This document shows, piece after piece, positions 60,856-64,000 of a DNA stretch of 64,000 nucleotides. The DNA lies in NCBI GenBank assembly GCA_014529385.2, contig CM043953.1, positions 70,601,872 through 70,665,871 of the forward strand, given 5' to 3'. The translations under genes were made by a program, and so were the position numbers. A model generated the notes under the pieces. It had not been told where the DNA came from. It was given only the letters and a program-made list of their open reading frames with translations, and made no database searches. This stretch comes from Adiantum capillus-veneris. Taxonomy: Eukaryota > Streptophyta > Polypodiopsida > Polypodiales > Pteridaceae. The first letter of the stretch is position 1, and the number at the start of each line of letters is the position of its first letter.

Positions 60856-62025
60856 CGGTGTGAGGCCTATGGGACCACACTCAAAGTTGCTACCTGTAAT
60901 TGTAATGGATCTATGCGTCTTGATGTGGGTGCTTTTGAGGAGAGTTCTACCGGGAGAGACATCATCTTCTACTCTGAGACACGTCAGACCCCTAGGCAGT
61001 CTATGTCTCACATTAGTGGATACAGATGGGAGACAGCCTGTAGACAGGAGACACGATCAGAGCACAGAGGGCGGGGCTCAGGAGAAGTGGCAGTGTTATT
61101 CAGGGAGGAGCTGCAGCCATTGAGACATATAGCCCGCAGGGATGAGCAAGCTAGGTACATGTGGGTAAGATTGAGAGCTGAGACTTGCAAATATCTTTAC
61201 ATTGCTATTTGCTACTCTCTCCCGACTACGTCAGTATATACACCATCCAGAGGACAATCCCCCTTCTCTATTTTGGATGATGACATATAGGAATTCTCTA
61301 GAAACGGTGACATAATCATTCTAGGGGACTTCAATGCTAGGACTGCCCATCATCATACAATATTTTATGATACTTCAAAGGAGATGCTGAGAGAGCTGGA
61401 TGTTGCAGAGACGAGCCTATCCAGATTATCACAAGATGGGGAACATACTGAGTATGGATCGCACTTGATAGACATGGAGACTGCACATGGATTGGCCATC
61501 TTGAATGGCCTACAAAGATTTCCCGTTGCGAGAGGTTTCACAAGCTTTCCACATAGACATGGAGCAAGCACGATGGATTATGTCATGGCACAGCCGAGCC
61601 TCATCTCTAGTATCCAAGATCTCATAGTTGGGCCCAGACCTATTGGGGTGACAGTGGATCGTGCTCTTGTGTCGTTGACCATCTCTTTCCAGCTCAGTAT
61701 AGCACACAGTCCACGGGTAGCAGCCCCTACTCGCTACACCTTCACACGGGAGACGGATTCTGTATACATAGACGGGATCTACAGATGCCTATGCACTGAG
61801 GAGCCAGGGCGACCTCTGGAGGAGCTTACTACTATACTGAAACAAAAATTACATGATGCAATAGCAAAGGCATACCCACACACCCAGCCTGAGCAGAGAT
61901 GCCGTTCTGGGAGAATGCCTCAGAATAGCTGGTATGATGAGGAATGCCACAAAACTAGAGCTAGACTTCAGAGGGAGGTGCTTTTGGGGAACATCACTCA
62001 CAGACAGTCAGAGATTGACTTCTGA
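60856..62025 (+). pseudogene. LINE C endonuclease (EEP type)
   Basis: In one frame the motifs are K-V-A-T-C-N-C-N-G, I-I-F-Y-S-E-T-R-Q, G-S-G-E-V-A-V-L-F and, after a TAG at 61288, I-I-I-L-G-D-F-N-A-R-T. Further on come H-G-A-S-T-M-D-Y-V-M and T-V-D-R-A-L-V-S-L. The last replaces the S-D-H motif, so the catalytic His appears lost. A linker with W-Y-D-E-E-C runs to TGA 62023. The enzyme nicks target DNA to prime reverse transcription. Confidence 0.84.
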
Positions 62026-62109
62026 CGCCTAGTGCGGCGAAAGAAGAGGGCATTTTTGGCTCGACTAGAGCAGGATCTATACCAGCTATTCTTGAAGCAA
62101 TCCCCCCCC

Positions 62110-62990
62110 CCCTTGCCATTACCTCTACAGAGACATGGAGAAGCCTTTGGTCTCTATGATCTCGCGGCTCATTAGAGCCAAGGCTTCAATACCACGTGTC
62201 ATTATCCGAGCAGAGCTAGCTGCCCCCCCACTAGTGGTTGAGACGATCACCAAATCTGTCTCCTTCATATACCGCATCTGGGAACTTCCCAAAGACAGAT
62301 ACGTCCACCTTGTGCTTGAGTCCTCTCGACAGTTAGCCATTCTGGGAGATACAGCATGTTCGTATGGAGAGATGACATCATGGTTTCAGGCGCATGGGTT
62401 CAGCATAGACAGATTGCCCCCCTTCTAGTACTCACTGGATGCACTCTCTCTGACTCTTACACAGTCCAAGATCATTAGGCTCATCTGCCAGGACCTGACT
62501 CACCTAGACACTGTGAGGACATGAATACAGCCAGCACAGGAGCTGGGCACGAAGATAGGTCTCTTTAGAGAGCATCTTCTCCAGCTTACGGAGCACGGTT
62601 TTGTGACGAGGCCCAAATACATAAACATCCACTTGTCTCAAGGGATATTGGCCAGATACGTGCATCTTCACACCAACTACAGATCAAGACTGGGAGATAC
62701 AGCGGAGTGTCAGCAGAGGCTGGGACATGCCCCTTGTGTGAGATGGAGCCTGAGATAGAGTTGCACTACACATGCTACTGCCTCGTCTATTACGAGATAT
62801 GAGGTCGCTTCCACTGCTTGTTCAGAGAGGGCTTTGGACCACTCTCCAAAGTCATGAGGTACGAGGATCAGAGATGCCTGGGTTTGTTTCTGCTCAGCTG
62901 CACAGACACAAAGAGAGTCTGATGAGAGGAGAGGCCAGTCAATCCCAGAGACACATCACAGACTTTTTTAGAGCAAACATTTAACACCCG
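62110..62990 (+). pseudogene. LINE C post-RT region with zinc motif
   Basis: The frame opens Y-L-Y-R-D-M-E-K-P-L-V-S-M-I-S-R-L-I-R-A, the usual sequence after RT in this LINE group, and continues with I-W-E-L-P-K-D-R-Y-V-H-L-V-L-E-S-S (shared with LINE B). In another frame near 62725-62800 a zinc motif C-P-L-C-E-M-E ... H-Y-T-C-Y-C is present. Several frame changes and stops occur. Confidence 0.75.
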
Positions 62991-63403
62991 GAGAAGCTAC
63001 TACCACAACAGAGCTTGTCGCTTCACACCAGAGACACACTGATCGATCGAGTGACTGAGATGGGGAGATCCAGACGCCCACGACTGCAAAGGACTACACA
63101 GCATTGATAGAGTTTACACAAGAGGATTTGGATCACCTTGGCCCAACATGCACGACGCCCGATCAGACTGTTGACCATGGAGGAGACTGATGAGATCCGC
63201 CAGCTACCGATGCTAGATGTCTTGTGACTTGTGATTTAGCTATCCCAGCTAGCTGCTTAGTTCACACCTACCAGTTTAGGATTCCATAGTATTTTATATT
63301 GTCGTTTTGTTACTCTGACTTTGTATCAGATCCATCCCATTGTAACGCTCTGATCTCATAGGTCATTTTGTCCTTTGAAGACGTTAATATAACATTTCAT
63401 TTC

Positions 63404-63405
<2 letters not shown>

Positions 63406-63462
<57 letters not shown>
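63406..63462. repeat. (TC)n microsatellite at the LINE C tail
   Basis: About 28 TC units directly follow three ATTTC repeats at the element end. Confidence 0.93.
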
Positions 63463-63464
<2 letters not shown>

Positions 63465-64000
63465 CATCTGTGTACTAGTGTTTTTACTCTCTCCATGTTT
63501 GCCTGTCAATGCACCCCCTAAGGATATTCTTTGCATGTTGGAAGTTTGATATATCTGTCAGTTGCAGATCATGCTCTTGTAGTTGTGTTTTCTCTTGTGC
63601 TTGTGCTTGTGCGTATGCGTGTGTTTGTGTCAGTTAATTTCCTTTCTTTTGCACTCTTTGACACTTCAAAACTAAATGTAGCACTTGAGGCGACACGAAG
63701 AGATATCATGAGTGGTGTATAATGGAAGAAAAAAAGAACAAAAGTTCTTATGAGACAGTCCTTCGGGCTTTTCATAGAGACTAGAGACGTGAATTTGTGC
63801 ATATTTCAGGTAAGTTTTTGATATTGTCTTTTTTTATTGGATTTTTCTTTTTTTTCATTTTATTGATACATGGATTCTATTTTGCAAGGATGCCGGTTTC
63901 ATGCGACACGTCTACTGAAGGACTCCTATCATGGTCATAAATACCATGATAGATTTTATGTCTTTCATTTGGACGCATCCACTACGTTTGCGATGGGCCA
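63463..64000. other. Unassigned DNA at the right edge
   Basis: A 63-codon plus-strand frame (63531-63722) is mostly hydrophobic and has no recognisable domain. Nothing else was seen. Confidence 0.4.

Larger units (their letters stand above)
59968..63405 (+). mobile_element. LINE C (same family as LINE B), RT deleted
   Basis: The element runs on the plus strand: ORF1 (59968-60855), an EEP endonuclease frame (60856-62025), then directly the post-RT C-terminal part and a zinc region (62110-62990). A 3' tail follows, ending in ATTTC repeats and a long TC run. The C-terminal stretch matches LINE B, which does keep RT motifs. The about 2 kb of RT expected between 62025 and 62130 are missing; a poly-C run at 62101-62113 marks the junction area. 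No target duplication was identified. Confidence 0.83.

Overview
The window looks like nuclear DNA from a large, repeat-rich land-plant genome. The evidence is chromodomain Ty3/gypsy elements, a Ty1/copia element, and L1-type LINEs with CCHC ORF1 and EEP endonuclease. There is also a BED/DUF659 hAT transposon, initiator-Met primer sites (TGGTATCAGAGC) and long TG, AG and TC microsatellites. No ordinary host gene, tRNA, rRNA or CRISPR array was recognised. I cannot name the species; a fern or another large-genome plant is an inference. Nearly all of 2.1-56.1 kb and 60-63.4 kb is transposable element.

Layout. 1-2112: AT-rich DNA with no gene seen. 2113-7213: Ty1/copia element (C1, + strand) with both LTRs. 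7214-9769: no gene seen. 9784-15205: decayed Ty3 element (G4, - strand), split by a 2.15-kb TG...CA insertion (12090-14238). 15206-16500: unassigned. 16516-19708: Ty3 element G3 (- strand); its protease/gag end resumes at 28335-28606 because a complete 8.6-kb Ty3 element (G1a, - strand, 19709-28334) landed in the protease. 28607-29840: copia fragment (C2, - strand). About 29975-30693: LTR related to G2. 30855-31877 and 34641-35117: LINE B (- strand), split by a 2.76-kb LTR element (E, 31878-34640) that carries a 554-codon open frame. 35118-56091: a second G1 element (G1b, - strand), swollen by nested insertions. These are a hAT transposon (38593-41644) in the RNase H/integrase region and LINE A (43941-55524) in the 5' LTR. 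LINE A is split by Ty3 element G2 (44456-52492), whose 5' LTR holds a hAT-type MITE (44763-45467). 56092-59960: AT-rich, microsatellites and small tandem duplications. 59968-63405: LINE C (+ strand). 63406-64000: TC repeat and unassigned DNA.

The most interesting system is the G1 family. Two copies about 15 kb apart share the same two lesions. The RT segment that should hold the Y/F-x-D-D catalytic motif is deleted at the same junction in both. The gag capsid core is not in the gag position but lies inside integrase, between the catalytic core and the C-terminal/chromodomain part. Two inserted copies with LTRs, primer site and polypurine tract imply that this rearranged, catalytically dead form spread using proteins supplied in trans. 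G2 and G3 keep the RT motif and are related possible helper types, although both copies here are decayed. A second system is the hAT/MITE pair, which shares CATAGTTAC termini and perfect 8-bp target duplications. A third is element E, a non-autonomous LTR element with one long intact frame rich in KHDDL-type repeats. The target-site duplications give a relative order: G1b, then LINE A, then G2, then the MITE.
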